In this document: positions 1-5,306 of the stretch, piece by piece | How positions within the stretch are numbered: position 1 is the stretch's first letter | How the letters are laid out: each line of letters begins with the position of its first letter | Assembly (NCBI GenBank): GCA_029863735.1 | Contig: JAOTUT010000141.1 | Span: 1 to 5,306, forward strand | DNA: 5,306 nucleotides | From: Ignavibacteria bacterium | Lineage (GTDB): Bacteria; Bacteroidota; Ignavibacteria; Ignavibacteriales; Ignavibacteriaceae | Direction of reading: 5' to 3' | Notes under the pieces: generated by a model | Databases searched by the model: none | What the model was told of the DNA's origin: nothing | What the model saw: only the letters and a program-made list of their open reading frames with translations | Position numbers and translations under genes: made by a program

Positions 1-525
1 TAATCCGCTTGCAGTAGTTTTGAATAAGGTTGTATCAACTTGCCACATTTCTGCAACTACTTTATCTTTCACTTCCAAAAGGTCTACTACAACTTTTAAA
101 TCTGTGTTCGGTGGTATAAAACCGATACCGGCTTCACCGTATGCAAGCTTAGATGGAATTATTATTGTTCTAACACCGCCGGTTTTCATTCCAACAATAC
201 CTTCATCAGAACCTTTGATGAATGAACTTGAATTCAGAACAAATTTTATTGGTTGATTTCTCGTCTTTGAATCGCCAAGTGAAAGCATACTTTTACTTTG
301 GTCAGCAGACCAGTCGGAGAACAATTCGCCGGTACTATCTTTTGGTATCATCCACCCGCTGAAATGAATTGAAACAAGGTTACCAACTTTTGCCTCTCTG
401 CCAGTGCCGAGAGAATCATCCATATACTTCAATCCGGATTCAAGAGTTACAATTTCAGGACCTTTATTACAGCCGAATAATAAAGCAGTTAAAATTACAA
501 CTAATACCCACAATACTTTTTTCAT
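1..525 (-). CDS. FKBP-type peptidyl-prolyl isomerase lipoprotein (3' end outside window)
   Basis: Partial gene: 175 codons from an ATG at 523-525 run to base 1 without a stop. The start is supported by an upstream AAAAGGA (Shine-Dalgarno-like, 6 bases before ATG), the only good one in the window. Residues 1-19 form a lipoprotein signal peptide ending in a lipobox LFGC (Cys19), so the product should be anchored in the envelope on the periplasmic side. Residues about 29-153 are an FKBP domain: ESGLKY at 29, VSIHFSGW at 51-58, FIKGSDEGI at 102-110, LAYGE at 127-131, IPPNTDL at 137-143. The family catalyses cis-trans isomerisation of Xaa-Pro bonds and assists folding. The pocket is altered: positions equivalent to Trp59, Phe46 and Phe99 of human FKBP12 appear to be Ser106, Ile93 and Val145, and about 14 extra residues lie between Phe69 and Ile93. 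The last residues, TTASGL (170-175), resemble the beginning of another FKBP domain, so a tandem protein is likely. Family assignment is firm; catalytic activity is not. Confidence 0.92.
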   Translation of the reverse strand, partial: MKKVLWVLVVILTALLFGCNKGPEIVTLESGLKYMDDSLGTGREAKVGNLVSIHFSGWMIPKDSTGELFSDWSADQSKSMLSLGDSKTRNQPIKFVLNSSSFIKGSDEGIVGMKTGGVRTIIIPSKLAYGEAGIGFIPPNTDLKVVVDLLEVKDKVVAEMWQVDTTLFKTTASGL

Positions 526-657
526 ATTTATCCTTTTTTATTTTTTTGACGGCGAAATATATTCATAATATTTATCATCTTTAAAAAGCGCAATAATTTT
601 TTCCTATGATTTAAAGGATTGTAATTATACTTTTAGCTTCAACATTAGTCAATATAT
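526..657. other. Divergent intergenic region between FKBP and M15 peptidase genes
   Basis: This 132-base AT-rich spacer separates two genes pointing away from each other, so it must hold both promoters. The minus-strand candidate is annotated separately. For the plus strand the best that can be seen is TATACT at 626-631 overlapping TACTTTTA at 628-635, one mismatch from the Bacteroidota -7 consensus TAnnTTTG; no convincing -33/-35 partner is present at the right distance. No RNA gene or strong hairpin was seen. Confidence 0.5.
565..593 (-). promoter_or_regulatory. Possible sigma70-type promoter of the FKBP gene
   Basis: On the minus strand, TTGCGC (588-593) is followed after exactly 17 bases by TATTAT (565-570). 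This fits the general -35/-10 spacing and would start transcription around 558, leaving a leader of roughly 30 bases that contains the AAAAGGA ribosome site. The region is very AT-rich, so a chance match is possible, and bacteria of this group often use a different consensus. Confidence 0.35.
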
Positions 658-1320
658 ATGTCATACTTCAATCAAATGTATAAATTAAGAATTAAACTAT
701 CTGTTGCGTTGTTTGCCATAATTTTCACATTTCCCGGAATTACTGGCAAAAACATTCAGAGTATAAATGAAGAATCAGGATACGTAATTGATTCCGATAT
801 AGATTTTGAACAGGCGGTATCTGGGAAAAACATTCCTCAAAGCATTATAGAAAATCTTCGGCTTGTCGATGTTTATTATTTTGGATTTGATGAGAAGCTC
901 CATAAAGGTCAGCTGGTTGTTCACAAAGAAGTTGTTCTTGATATAATTGAAATTTTTGAGTTTATAAGAGAAACACGCTTTCCGATCGGCAAAGTAATAC
1001 CAATCAGCAAATACGACTGGTCAGATGAAAAATCAATGATGGATAACAACACCTCGGCATTTAATTATAGATATATTTCTGGGGCAAGAGTTATTTCCAA
1101 TCACGCTTCAGGATTAGCGATTGATATTAATCCCGGATTGAATCCTTATATAAAAAATGGAAATAGTTTACCTGCAAATTGTGTTTATGATATAACAAAA
1201 GCAGGAACAATATTAGTAGATTCAGATCTTGTTAAAGAATTCAAAAAGAAAGGCTGGCAATGGGGCGGTGAATGGATAAGTCTTAAAGATTACCAGCACT
1301 TCGAGAAAAAATTAAAGTAA
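658..1320 (+). CDS. Exported M15 family zinc metallopeptidase (peptidoglycan peptidase)
   Basis: A 220-residue protein of the M15 (D-Ala-D-Ala carboxypeptidase / L-Ala-D-Glu endopeptidase) type, predicted to cleave peptide stems of peptidoglycan outside the cytoplasm. The zinc site is readable: His149 and Asp156 in SNHASGLAID (147-156), and the DxxH pair Asp211/His214 in DYQHFEK (211-217), where the Asp is the expected catalytic base and His214 the third ligand. A conserved MMDNNTSAFNYR segment at 127-138, just before the zinc motif, supports this subgroup. Residues about 8-30 are a hydrophobic signal sequence (KLRIK, then SVALFAIIFTFPGITG) without a lipobox, so the enzyme is either released or stays as a signal-anchored protein. 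Neither ATG 658 nor the in-frame ATG 676 (Met7) has a ribosome site; Met7 would give a more standard signal peptide. The gene ends 9 bases inside the convergent esterase gene. Family is secure; whether it is a carboxypeptidase or an endopeptidase cannot be read from the sequence. Confidence 0.92.
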   Translation: MSYFNQMYKLRIKLSVALFAIIFTFPGITGKNIQSINEESGYVIDSDIDFEQAVSGKNIPQSIIENLRLVDVYYFGFDEKLHKGQLVVHKEVVLDIIEIFEFIRETRFPIGKVIPISKYDWSDEKSMMDNNTSAFNYRYISGARVISNHASGLAIDINPGLNPYIKNGNSLPANCVYDITKAGTILVDSDLVKEFKKKGWQWGGEWISLKDYQHFEKKLK

Positions 1321-2472
1321 GCTTCTTCCCTTCTCAGTTCCAAACATAAAAATTAATGCACGCCAGATACTCTTTGCCCAATCCCTTTCACCATGTTGCG
1401 CATTAATAGCTTTAAAGAAATTAAAATCTTTTCCTTGAACGTATCCCTCTTTGATTAGAGCTTGCAGCATTTCGTCCACACCTGGCTGCAATTGTGAATC
1501 AAGTTCATTATCACCATTATTGATGAACACTTTAATGTTTTTCTTCTTTCCATGGTAAGCTACTACATTATTTACAAAATTGTACTGCTCAATTTTAAAT
1601 GCCGGCGAGAAGCAAATGGCATTGGAAAATACTTCCGAATATTCCCACATCATTATGAAGGAAATCAATCCGCCTAAAGACGCACCACCATTAGCTGTGT
1701 GTTCACTGCTCGTTAATGTTCTGTAACTTCTATCGATAAATGGTTTAAGTGAATCAATAATAAAATTCATATAAGCAAAGCCTAATGGTTCTTCTGAGTA
1801 CTCTTCGTCTCTGTCTGAAGTATTATAGATTCCAACAATTATTATCGGCTCAATCAGTCCTTGACGGATAAGGCTATCTGCAGATTCATCAATCTGCCAA
1901 TCAACCTGAAATGTTGATGTCTTTGGATCAAGAATATTCTGTCCATCGTGCATATAAAGTACCGAATACTTGTTATCTAAATCTGAATCGTAACCTGGTG
2001 GAAGCCAGACAATTATATCTCTTGGATTAATTCCATTTCCTTTAAAATTTCGATGATACTTTACTGTTCCGGTAATCTGACCTTCAATTTTTCTTTCAAC
2101 CTGGTCTGCCCATAGATTAATTCTGATTTCAATGGTGCTGTCATTCACAACTTCAATAACATAATTCGGCAGAACTGAAGCATCGTCATTGAGTGCTTCT
2201 TTCTCCCAGCTTCCGCGTGTGAATTTAAATTCTAATTTTTTCCCTTTTTTAAATGTAAAATTTTTAGTCCACTTGCCCTTTTCAGTTCTGATTAGTTCAG
2301 TTGAATCGGGCTGCCAGTTTCCCAGTTGTTCATCGTTTCCTGTTATGTAAATTTTGGAATCAACAGGTAAACCCTCCGCAATTACCTCAATATTTACATT
2401 TACATTATTATTTGAACAGAAATTAAATGCGATTAACAGCGGGAGTGTAAAAATGAGTAAATATTTTTTCAT
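1312..2472 (-). CDS. Exported alpha/beta-hydrolase esterase with N-terminal CBM20-like domain
   Basis: A 386-residue protein counted from the ATG at 2470-2472; an in-frame TTG at 2485-2487 would add five residues, but the ATG followed by Lys-Lys begins a normal signal sequence. Residues 1-19 are a leader ending FNFC; Cys19 may be lipidated, though Phe at -1 is atypical. Residues about 26-120 resemble a CBM20 starch-binding domain (YITGNDEQLGNW at 43-53/54, FKFTRGSWEKEA at about 82-93). Residues about 130-380 are a putative esterase domain of the enterochelin-esterase/esterase D type (COG2382-like): LYMHDGQN at 172-179, nucleophile elbow GASLGG with Ser265, acid probably Asp321 or Glu323 in NNGDNELD, and catalytic His360 in QHGERDW. 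It likely hydrolyses an ester on a carbohydrate or other small substrate at the cell surface or in the periplasm; the substrate is not determinable here. The 3' end overlaps the M15 gene on the other strand by 9 bases. No Shine-Dalgarno is visible. Confidence 0.9.
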   Translation of the reverse strand: MKKYLLIFTLPLLIAFNFCSNNNVNVNIEVIAEGLPVDSKIYITGNDEQLGNWQPDSTELIRTEKGKWTKNFTFKKGKKLEFKFTRGSWEKEALNDDASVLPNYVIEVVNDSTIEIRINLWADQVERKIEGQITGTVKYHRNFKGNGINPRDIIVWLPPGYDSDLDNKYSVLYMHDGQNILDPKTSTFQVDWQIDESADSLIRQGLIEPIIIVGIYNTSDRDEEYSEEPLGFAYMNFIIDSLKPFIDRSYRTLTSSEHTANGGASLGGLISFIMMWEYSEVFSNAICFSPAFKIEQYNFVNNVVAYHGKKKNIKVFINNGDNELDSQLQPGVDEMLQALIKEGYVQGKDFNFFKAINAQHGERDWAKSIWRALIFMFGTEKGRSLL

Positions 2473-2488
2473 ATTAGTTCTAATCAAA

Positions 2489-2518
2489 TTGACAGATATT
2501 TAAAAGAATAATAATTTG
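2489..2518 (+). promoter_or_regulatory. Candidate promoter of the beta-helix lipoprotein gene
   Basis: A perfect TTGACA lies at 2489-2494 in the 74-base divergent spacer (2473-2546). Seventeen bases on is a weak TAATTT (2512-2517). Read with the Bacteroidota consensus, TTG (2489-2491) is 20 bases from TAATTTG (2512-2518), which is one base short of TAnnTTTG. Either reading places the start of transcription about 20 bases before the ATG at 2547. The element is suggestive but incomplete, and the promoter for the opposite esterase gene must share this spacer. Confidence 0.4.
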
Positions 2519-2546
2519 CTTTAGTTTTTTTCTCTAATGTTTATTT

Positions 2547-3509
2547 ATGAAACCTGGCAACTCAAAAATAGTAATAATTATCATCCTGCTTTTTTTGACG
2601 GGATGCTCTGATAGATCACTTTTTACAGACCCAAACGATCCCGGATTGGGGGGAGTCTTTACTACAATAACAGGTGAAATTTCAGGCACTTTATTGAAGA
2701 GCAATTCCCCATACTATGTTTCAGAAAATATTTCAATATCAGCTGGAAACACTTTATCAATTGAATCTGGCACAATGATTTTCTTCAAATCAAACACTGG
2801 ATTGTATATTTCAGGTGGACTCAGAGCAATCGGGACAAAAGAACTGCCAATAATTTTTCAAGGATTCGGGAACGCATGGGAAGGGATTCATTCAGAAAAT
2901 CAAACTGACAGTTTAATTTTTATTTTTTGTGACATAGTGGAGATATACCTTCCGATTGGAAGTGACTTTAATTATGGCGGTGTGGAAATTTCAAACGCTA
3001 ACCTGGTCATCAAGAATTGCTATTTTAATTATAACTATGCTCAGAATGGAGGAGCACTGGCAATTTCTTATTGCAACTCAGAAATTATGAATTGCATATT
3101 TTATGATAATGAGTCTCTAGATTATGGTGGTGCCATTCTTTCACAGAATTCTTCAAACAAAATTATCAATAACACCTTCTATAAAAATTTCTGTCTGAAT
3201 TTTGGTGGCGCAATAACAATAGTTGATCCCGTTTATGAGGAAATTCAAAACAACATATTCTATAATAATTTCTCTTATCAAGGCAATTCTACTATCCATC
3301 TTGTATCAGGTGACAGCACAAACATTATTGAACAATATAATTATTTGGACCCAGACAGCTTAAATCCATTATTCATTTCATCAACTGACTTTCATTTACA
3401 GGTAAATTCTCCGTGCAAAGATGCTGGCAATCCTGCTCCGGGATTCAATGACAATGATGGTTCACGGAATGATCAAGGTGTGTATGGTGGACCTGGCGGA
3501 AATTGGTAA
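2547..3509 (+). CDS. Right-handed parallel beta-helix repeat lipoprotein
   Basis: A 320-residue protein with a clear lipoprotein signal: hydrophobic stretch IVIIIILLFL then lipobox LTGC with Cys20. Residues about 36-110 (strand-rich, with 'SGGLRAIGTKELPIIFQG' at 89-106) match the lead-in seen in pectate-lyase-like beta-helix proteins, where a feature is treated as 'too costly' to place at random. From about 145 to 255 there are coil repeats with FxxN at 160, 185, 211 and 238 and GGA[IL] at 168, 194 and 220, the last three spaced exactly 26 residues apart; FxxN plus GGA[ILV] are also the hallmark motifs of chlamydial polymorphic membrane proteins. The tail, SPCKDAG at 288-294 then NDNDGSRNDQGVYGGPGG at 301-318, is a common ending of such proteins in this phylum. 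No catalytic residues of a polysaccharide lyase can be identified, so the role could be carbohydrate binding, cleavage or adhesion. No type IX secretion C-terminal domain is seen. The ATG lacks a ribosome site. Confidence 0.88.
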   Translation: MKPGNSKIVIIIILLFLTGCSDRSLFTDPNDPGLGGVFTTITGEISGTLLKSNSPYYVSENISISAGNTLSIESGTMIFFKSNTGLYISGGLRAIGTKELPIIFQGFGNAWEGIHSENQTDSLIFIFCDIVEIYLPIGSDFNYGGVEISNANLVIKNCYFNYNYAQNGGALAISYCNSEIMNCIFYDNESLDYGGAILSQNSSNKIINNTFYKNFCLNFGGAITIVDPVYEEIQNNIFYNNFSYQGNSTIHLVSGDSTNIIEQYNYLDPDSLNPLFISSTDFHLQVNSPCKDAGNPAPGFNDNDGSRNDQGVYGGPGGNW

Positions 3510-3536
3510 GACTTTTCCTCTCCAAATTTTTCTTAC
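3506..3536 (+). repeat. Short inverted repeat across the stop codon of the beta-helix gene
   Basis: GTAAGA (3506-3511, containing the TAA stop) is perfectly complementary to TCTTAC (3531-3536), with a 19-base loop and four T residues following. It could be a weak terminator or attenuator between the beta-helix gene and the GNAT gene, but the stem is short, the loop long and the T-run only four bases. Confidence 0.25.
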
Positions 3537-3541
3537 TTTTG
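3534..3541 (+). promoter_or_regulatory. Bacteroidota-type -7 box just before the GNAT gene
   Basis: TACTTTTG is an exact match to the TAnnTTTG -7 consensus of the primary sigma factor of Bacteroidota. It ends four bases before the ATG at 3546, so the transcript would begin at or next to the start codon. No TTG is found at the expected 19-21 base distance; the nearest (3503-3505) is 28 bases away. The box would drive the GNAT and kinase-RapZ genes. Confidence 0.4.
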
Positions 3542-3545
3542 CAAT

Positions 3546-4067
3546 ATGAAAATTTCTTTTGGAGATTATTGCATCCGCAGCTTTGAATATTCCGATGAGG
3601 ATGCCCTGATTAAGTATGCCAATAATTCAAACGTATCAAAACTACTTCGCGACCAATTCCCTTTTCCATACACAAAGACAGATGCAGAAATCTGGCTTAT
3701 TCACACCTGCAGCCAGGAAATTGAAACTAACTTCGCAATCGCAAACAATAATGAGTTAATTGGCGCAATCGGTATAAATTTTCAAGAAGATGTAAACAGA
3801 TTTTCCGCCGAAATAGGTTACTGGATTGCCGAACCATTCTGGAATAAAGGAATAGCAACATTAGCATTGCAGGTATTTACTCGTTTTGCCTTTGAAAATT
3901 ATAAGGTTAACCGGATTTTTGCGAATGTCTTTGAAAGTAATGATATGTCGGAAAAAGTTTTATTAAAAGTAGGATACAAGAAAGAAGCTACCTTAAGAAA
4001 AGCAGTATATAAAGAAGGCAAATTTTTAGATCAGTATATTTATGCCATTCTAAAAGAAGAATTCTAA
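3546..4067 (+). CDS. GNAT family N-acetyltransferase, RimJ/RimL-like
   Basis: A 173-residue cytoplasmic protein of normal length for the Acetyltransf_3 (RimJ/RimL) branch, which transfers acetyl from acetyl-CoA to an amino group, on ribosomal protein N-termini in the named enzymes and on small molecules or other proteins in many relatives. The acetyl-CoA motif A is EIGYWIAEPFWNKGIATLAL (89-108), with the pyrophosphate-binding turn around Gly102-Ile103-Ala104; motif B is NVFESNDMSEKVLLKVGY (127-144). The N-terminus (IRSFEYSDEDA at 10-20) and the closing DQYIYAILKEEF are also typical. The gene lies 36 bases after the beta-helix gene and only 8 bases before the kinase-RapZ gene, so it is probably co-transcribed with the latter. 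There is no Shine-Dalgarno. Its substrate cannot be deduced; a link to amino-sugar metabolism through the neighbour is possible but unsupported by motifs. Confidence 0.93.
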   Translation: MKISFGDYCIRSFEYSDEDALIKYANNSNVSKLLRDQFPFPYTKTDAEIWLIHTCSQEIETNFAIANNNELIGAIGINFQEDVNRFSAEIGYWIAEPFWNKGIATLALQVFTRFAFENYKVNRIFANVFESNDMSEKVLLKVGYKKEATLRKAVYKEGKFLDQYIYAILKEEF

Positions 4068-4075
4068 CAAACAAA

Positions 4076-5306
4076 ATGATTGAATTAAACAAGCAGCTAA
4101 AAATCCTGTATAAACAATGGGCAAAGGAAGAAGCATTAAAAATTGTTCCATTGGCTCAATCAGGTTCGTACAGAAAATATTTCAGAATGATCGGAAAAGA
4201 AAAAACTTCTATCGGAGTTTTCAATCCTGATAAAATAGAAAACACAGCTTTCATTTCTTTCACAAAACATTTTATTAAGAAAGGATTGAATGTCCCTCGC
4301 CTTTATTCGCATCAGTTAAAAGAAAATATTTATTTAATCGAAGACCTGGGAGATACAACACTCTATTCCTTAGTTGAGAAGCAAAATGAAAAAGCTAAAT
4401 TAACAGAAGAGACTTTGAACTTCTATAAAGATGCATTGAATCATTTAGTACGTTTCCAGTTAGAGGGCGGAAAAGGATTAGATTACTCTGTCTGTTATCC
4501 TCGAGCTAAATTTGATAAGCAATCCATTATGTGGGATTTAAATTATTTCAAATACTACTTTCTCAAACTGGCTAAAATTCCCTTCGATGAACAGAAGCTG
4601 GAAAATGATTTTAGGAATTTCTCTGAATTACTTCTTTCAGCAGATACAAAATATTTTATGTACAGAGATTTTCAGTCAAGAAACATTTTAGTCCGTAACG
4701 ATCAACTCTACTTTATTGATTACCAGGGAGGAAGAAAAGGTGCGCTTCAATACGATGTGGCTTCGCTACTCTTTCAGGCAAAAGTTAATTTGAAACAAGA
4801 TATAAGAGAAAAATTATTATCACATTATATGGTTGAGATTCAAAAACGAATCAAGGTAAATGGTAAAGATTTTAAAAAATATTATTATAACTATGTGTTA
4901 ATAAGACTTCTGCAAACACTCGGAGCTTACGGATTTAGAGGATACTTCGAAAACAAATCACACTTTTTGTTGAGCATACCTTATGCATTAAAAAATCTTA
5001 AGTGGTTATCCGATATTAATCTCCTGCCTAAAAAACTTCCCGAACTGAATCGTGTATTGGATTCTATATTGGAAAATGAAGAAATAAAAAATCTTGGAAT
5101 AAAATCATCGGATAAGAAATTAAAAGTTACAATCAGCAGCTTTTCTTACAAGGAAGGGGTACCGAAAGACTATTCAGGAAACGGCGGCGGTTTTGTATTC
5201 GATTGCAGATCACTAGAAAATCCCGGCCGATATCCTGAATATGTAAACAGATCTGGATTGGATGAAGATGTAATTCTATTCTTAAAAGATAAGGCTGATG
5301 TTAGTG
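4076..5306 (+). CDS. AmgK-like phosphotransferase fused to RapZ C-terminal domain (3' end outside window)
   Basis: An open frame from ATG 4076 through 410 codons to the window end, no stop reached. Residues about 10-300 are an aminoglycoside-phosphotransferase-fold kinase of the COG3178/AmgK type: phosphate-loop region QSGSYRKYFR (28-37), IEDLGD (88-93), catalytic loop YRDFQSRNILV (196-206) with Asp198 and Asn203, and metal-binding Asp215 in FIDYQGG (213-219), followed by YDVASLLF (226-233), all as in AmgK (N-acetylmuramate/N-acetylglucosamine 1-kinase). Tyr196 replaces the usual His of the HxD motif. Residues from about 348 match the start of the RapZ (YvcJ) C-terminal domain: ISSFSYKEGVP (353-363), FVFDCRSLENP (373-383), SGLDEDV (393-399). 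The N-terminal P-loop NTPase domain of RapZ is absent. A small Gly-rich insertion (SGNGGG, 367-372) precedes FVFD. About 70-80 further residues are expected beyond the edge. Likely a cytoplasmic amino-sugar kinase; antibiotic resistance is improbable. No ribosome site; probably translated after the GNAT gene. Confidence 0.9.
   Translation, partial: MIELNKQLKILYKQWAKEEALKIVPLAQSGSYRKYFRMIGKEKTSIGVFNPDKIENTAFISFTKHFIKKGLNVPRLYSHQLKENIYLIEDLGDTTLYSLVEKQNEKAKLTEETLNFYKDALNHLVRFQLEGGKGLDYSVCYPRAKFDKQSIMWDLNYFKYYFLKLAKIPFDEQKLENDFRNFSELLLSADTKYFMYRDFQSRNILVRNDQLYFIDYQGGRKGALQYDVASLLFQAKVNLKQDIREKLLSHYMVEIQKRIKVNGKDFKKYYYNYVLIRLLQTLGAYGFRGYFENKSHFLLSIPYALKNLKWLSDINLLPKKLPELNRVLDSILENEEIKNLGIKSSDKKLKVTISSFSYKEGVPKDYSGNGGGFVFDCRSLENPGRYPEYVNRSGLDEDVILFLKDKADVS

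Noticed and set aside
20..256. Plus-strand open frame of 78 codons
   Set aside because: It lies entirely antisense to the FKBP gene, whose minus-strand protein has clear family motifs; the plus-strand product has none.
555..573. AAATAT/ATATTT inverted repeat in the FKBP-M15 spacer
   Set aside because: Six AT-only pairs in an AT-rich spacer are expected by chance; it is not a credible operator or terminator.
369..584. Plus-strand open frame of 71 codons
   Set aside because: Mostly antisense to the FKBP signal peptide and first domain, with a tail in the spacer. Its hydrophobic end comes from AT-rich sequence; no ribosome site or family resemblance.
1303..1335. GAGAA/TTCTC complementarity at the convergent junction, considered as a terminator
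   Set aside because: Five pairs with a 23-base loop and no T-run on either side do not make a plausible intrinsic terminator.
2473..2487. TTG start giving the esterase five more residues
   Set aside because: The extension (MIRTN) adds nothing recognisable, and the ATG at 2472 begins a standard Met-Lys-Lys signal sequence.
2547..3509. Type IX secretion substrate
   Set aside because: The protein has a lipobox and ends in YGGPGGNW, without the C-terminal sorting domain of type IX substrates.
4076..5306. Aminoglycoside resistance gene
   Set aside because: The kinase fold is shared with aminoglycoside phosphotransferases, but the motifs fit the AmgK/COG3178 branch and the RapZ domain points to amino-sugar metabolism.
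1..5306. Defence island, mobile element or CRISPR locus
   Set aside because: No nuclease, transposase, integrase, toxin pair or regular direct repeat was seen on either strand; all the genes belong to envelope or metabolic families.

Overview
The window is AT-rich and densely coding, and reads like the chromosome of a free-living bacterium of the Bacteroidota/Chlorobi/Ignavibacteria group. The evidence for this is the set of lipoproteins, start codons mostly without a Shine-Dalgarno sequence, one exact Bacteroidota-type -7 box (TAnnTTTG), and two architectures typical of that group: a phosphotransferase fused to a RapZ C-terminal domain, and a right-handed beta-helix lipoprotein with a 'SPCxDAGxP...NDxGxYGGP' tail. 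The placement rests on motifs, not on a database search. I see no RNA gene, mobile element, CRISPR array or integration site.

Layout. Positions 1-525 (minus) hold the N-terminal part of an FKBP-type peptidyl-prolyl isomerase lipoprotein; the gene runs off the left edge and probably carries a second FKBP domain there. A 132-base divergent spacer follows. Positions 658-1320 (plus) encode an exported M15 zinc peptidase for peptidoglycan. It converges on, and overlaps by 9 bases, a minus-strand gene (1312-2472) for an exported esterase with an N-terminal CBM20-like starch-binding domain. A 74-base divergent spacer leads to a plus-strand beta-helix lipoprotein (2547-3509). After 36 bases come a RimJ/RimL-like GNAT acetyltransferase (3546-4067) and, 8 bases later, a large gene (4076 to beyond 5306) that joins an AmgK-like sugar kinase domain to the RapZ C-terminal domain. 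That last gene has no stop codon in the window.

How the genes relate. The first four products are all predicted to be exported and concern envelope folding, peptidoglycan trimming, carbohydrate-ester cleavage and surface exposure; three start with lipoprotein-like leaders. The last two genes are cytoplasmic and look like one transcription unit, perhaps from a promoter so close to the GNAT start codon that the message is leaderless or nearly so. The kinase-RapZ fusion is the most interesting item. AmgK-type kinases phosphorylate amino sugars from recycled cell wall, and the RapZ C-terminal domain of E. coli binds glucosamine-6-phosphate, so the fusion suggests a kinase with a built-in amino-sugar sensor. 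Fusions of this kind are, to my knowledge, recurrent in Bacteroidota genomes but functionally unexplained. The rest of the window looks like ordinary housekeeping or envelope content.
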